Source: Pseudomonadota bacterium (GTDB lineage: Bacteria; Pseudomonadota; Gammaproteobacteria; Pseudomonadales; Moraxellaceae). From it: a stretch of 44,174 nt of DNA. The stretch covers positions 1-44,174 of the forward strand of contig JAJZHK010000021.1 in the NCBI GenBank assembly GCA_021804565.1, read 5' to 3'. Numbering within the stretch: position 1 is the first letter of the stretch; each line of letters opens with the position of its first letter. Position numbers and translations under genes: made by a program. The notes below the pieces were generated by a model. The model worked only from the letters and a program-made list of their open reading frames with translations, did no database searches and had not been told where the DNA came from. This document shows positions 42,519 through 44,174 of the stretch, piece by piece.

Positions 42519-43575
42519 ATCACTCTCGCCAGACTACCTCGCCAAGCTGCGCTTCGACGCGCAGCAGCTGGCGACCCTGCGCGCCCTGGGTGAGTTCAGG
42601 GGCAAGCAGCAGCTCTTCGTGGCGCAGTCGCCGGAGGTCTTGAGCGATCTGCAGCAAGTGGCAGTGGTCGAGTCCACCGAGTCGTCGAACCGTCTGGAGG
42701 GCGTGGTCGTCGCCGCGCACCGGCTCAAGTCATTGGTGCTCAAGAACGCCACGCCGCAAAGCCGTTCCGAGCAGGAAGTGGCGGGCTACCGCGATGCCTT
42801 GAGTCTGATCCATGAGAGCGGCGAGCAGATGCCGTTTTCCGAAAGTACGGTCCTGCAGCTCCACGGCATGCTGTACCGCTACATGCCGCAACCGGGTGGG
42901 CACTGGAAAGCCACCAACAACGACATCATCGAGCGCCACCCTGATGGCAGCTCGCGCATTCGCTTTCGTCCGGTCGCCGCGCACCTCACGCCCATGGCGA
43001 TGGCCGACCTGATCGCGTGCTACCGCTTGGCCTTGGATCAGCACTTGGCGGACCCCTTGGTGCTGGTGCCGCTGGCCATCCTCGACTTCCTGTGCATCCA
43101 CCCTTTCCCGGATGGCAACGGCCGCATGGCACGACTGCTCACCCTGCAGTTGCTCTATCACTTTGACTATGCGGTGGGCCGCTTCATCAGCCTGGAGCGC
43201 ATCTTCGAAGAATCGAAGGAGAGCTACTACGAGACATTGGAGGCCAGCTCCCAAGGCTGGCACAAAGCCACACACAACATCGCCCCATGGCTCGACTACT
43301 TCTGGGGTGCGCTGCTGCGTGCCTACAAGGAATTCGAAGAGCGTGTGGGCACCATCGAGCGCGGTCGGGGCGCCAAGGGTGACCGCGTTCGCTCTGAGAT
43401 TCTCAAACGCCAAAGCCCATTCTCCATCTCGGAGATCGAGGAGGCCTGCCCCGGCATCAGCCGCGACATGGTGCGCGTCATTCTGCGTGCGATGAAAGCC
43501 GAGGGGGTGATCGCTCCGACAGGAAAGGGACGCGGCGCGAAATGGTCTCAAGTGAAGGCGGAGGGGAGTACCTGA
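42514..43575 (+). CDS. Fic-family protein with N-terminal inhibitory helix and C-terminal winged helix
   Basis: Fic enzymes usually transfer AMP to a target hydroxyl. The 353-residue protein has the complete active-site motif HPFPDGNGRMAR at 196-207. The N-terminal SSNRLEG (57-63) fits the [S/T]xxxE[G/N] inhibitory helix of class II Fic proteins, with E62 as the blocking residue. The C-terminal RSEILKRQSPFSISEIEEA...ISRDMVRVILRAMKAEGVI is a winged-helix DNA-binding domain. It is therefore probably self-inhibited, and may bind its own operator array upstream. It lies among toxin and IS remnants. Its 3' end runs into the IS66 remnant. Confidence 0.9.
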   Translation: MQSLSPDYLAKLRFDAQQLATLRALGEFRGKQQLFVAQSPEVLSDLQQVAVVESTESSNRLEGVVVAAHRLKSLVLKNATPQSRSEQEVAGYRDALSLIHESGEQMPFSESTVLQLHGMLYRYMPQPGGHWKATNNDIIERHPDGSSRIRFRPVAAHLTPMAMADLIACYRLALDQHLADPLVLVPLAILDFLCIHPFPDGNGRMARLLTLQLLYHFDYAVGRFISLERIFEESKESYYETLEASSQGWHKATHNIAPWLDYFWGALLRAYKEFEERVGTIERGRGAKGDRVRSEILKRQSPFSISEIEEACPGISRDMVRVILRAMKAEGVIAPTGKGRGAKWSQVKAEGST

Positions 43576-43785
43576 TGCAACAGACGCCGACAGAGCCATA
43601 GCCCTTGACCATCAGCGACCAGCATTTTGAGACGATTGCCCTGGCGGTTGCGAAACAGATAAGCCGTGCCATCGAAGGGCAGCTCACCTGAGCGACTGCT
43701 GAATGATCGCCGTCAAGCCATCCATGCCACGGCGCATGTCGACCGGCTGCACGGCCATCAGAATACGTTGCGGACAGCTGATCAT
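43573..43785 (-). pseudogene. IS66 tnpB remnant (frameshifted)
   Basis: From ATG 43785 the frame reads MISCPQRILMAVQPVDMRRG then MDGLTAIIQQSLR and stops. Dropping one base near 43688 restores GELPFDGTAYLFRNRQGNRL and KMLVADGQGLWLCRRLL, the standard IS66 TnpB (Orf2) sequence. The copy therefore carries a +1 frameshift, and it fades at the Fic stop codon. The start overlaps the tnpA remnant's stop (ATGA), as in intact IS66 elements. Confidence 0.85.
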
Positions 43786-43992
43786 GCCAAGGCACGCAGC
43801 AAAGCGGCCACCCAACGGGGCGGTATGAACGGAGGAAGCTGTAGCCCCCAGCCGCCAGGTCCCTGCAAACGCAGGGCCTCCTATGCGCCCAGAACCTGAA
43901 CCTGCACGAACATCGGATCCTCTGTCCGCGTCTGTGGCCCTAGCTTATTAATCCAGTAGGATAGGCTGCTGACAGCCAGCCCCTGTGCCCGG
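43784..43992 (-). pseudogene. IS66 tnpA remnant (internal stop, truncated)
   Basis: The minus-strand frame reads AQGLAVSSLSYWINKLG, FVQVQVLGA, a TAG at 43881-43883, then EALRLQGPGGWGLQLPPF and PRWVAALLRALA, the C-terminal part of an IS66 TnpA (Orf1). The N-terminal part is missing and appears cut by the element whose start lies at about 43993. It is inactive. Confidence 0.75.
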
Positions 43993-44094
43993 GGGTAGTG
44001 TACGGACTTATGTGCAAATTCTTGGCGGGCTGAAAGCGGCCATGGTGTGAGGGAGATAACCCAACCAACCCAACCCCGTAGGAGGGGCCATACC
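43993..44094 (+). mobile_element. Probable left end and leader of an IS256-type element
   Basis: IS66 homology stops at about 43992, and a new sequence beginning near GTAGTGTACGGACTTATGTG leads to an RBS (GGAGGGG) and the transposase ATG. This fits the left end of an insertion sequence that landed in the IS66 remnant. The exact terminal repeat cannot be confirmed because the right end is outside the window. Confidence 0.45.
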
Positions 44095-44174
44095 ATGACC
44101 GCAAGAAAGCATAACATCCCCGCGATCGACCTCAAAGCCTTGCTGACCGAGGACCGGGATCTGATGAGAACCTT
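44095..44174 (+). CDS. N-terminus of an IS256-family transposase (cut by window end)
   Basis: ATG 44095, preceded by GGAGGGG at about 9 nt, encodes MTARKHNIPAIDLKALLTED then RDLMRT before the window ends. This resembles the N-terminus of IS256/Mutator transposases. Only 26 codons are visible, so family rests on recall of that N-terminal pattern. The sequence break here suggests the element is repeated in the genome. Confidence 0.6.
   Translation, partial: MTARKHNIPAIDLKALLTEDRDLMRT

Overview
The window looks like a chromosomal segment of a GC-rich Proteobacterium, most likely gammaproteobacterial or Acidithiobacillia-like, but the genus cannot be fixed from sequence alone. The basis is the gene order ribF-ileS-lspA-fkpB-ispH with rpsT and murJ beside it, a pilB-pilC-pilD-coaE block, and a DUF3443/DUF2844 gene pair. 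Both ends are ragged. The left edge holds only the last codons of an unknown gene, and the right edge cuts into an apparent IS256-type transposase, so this may be a contig bounded by a mobile element.

Positions 1-15.1 kb are mostly housekeeping genes. rpsT (TTG start) is followed by murJ and then the tightly overlapping chain ribF-ileS-lspA-fkpB-ispH. Next come gmhA, a GIY-YIG protein, an NHL-repeat lipoprotein built from exact 165-bp units, an overlapping trio (crotonase-family protein, RlmN/Cfr-family radical SAM enzyme, MBL-fold hydrolase), yaaA, and a long GapB-type glyceraldehyde-3-phosphate dehydrogenase.

Positions 15.1-20.1 kb hold a three-gene secreted/membrane operon. Its DUF3443 lipoprotein carries the ordered motifs of a pepsin-like aspartic protease. 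A membrane protein plus an OmpR-type two-component system follows.

Positions 20.1-39.4 kb form a type IV pilus and glycan region. pilB, pilC, pilD and a coaE gene fused to a YacG zinc finger are separated from two tandem major-pilin genes by about 11 kb of glycan genes: a flippase-like protein, a TylF-type methyltransferase, an AsnB-type amidotransferase, two GT-B glycosyltransferases, a polyprenyl-phosphate-type GT2, and two paralogous TMTC-like GT-C membrane proteins. Both pilin genes are preceded by good sigma-54 promoter matches. Upstream lies an MBOAT/SGNH acyltransferase pair. The arrangement suggests a lipid-linked sugar pathway acting on pilin or another surface polymer. This is the most interesting candidate system here.

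Positions 39.5-44.2 kb start with tRNA-Thr(CGT) and become accessory DNA: an IS256 remnant, a CsoR/RcnR-family regulator with an RcnA-type exporter, a remnant of an Abi-like gene, a decayed RelE/HigA-type toxin-antitoxin pair, a Fic protein behind a four-site operator-like array, degenerate IS66 genes, and the start of an IS256-type transposase. This has the look of a tRNA-associated genomic island worn down by insertion sequences. No CRISPR array or rRNA gene was seen.
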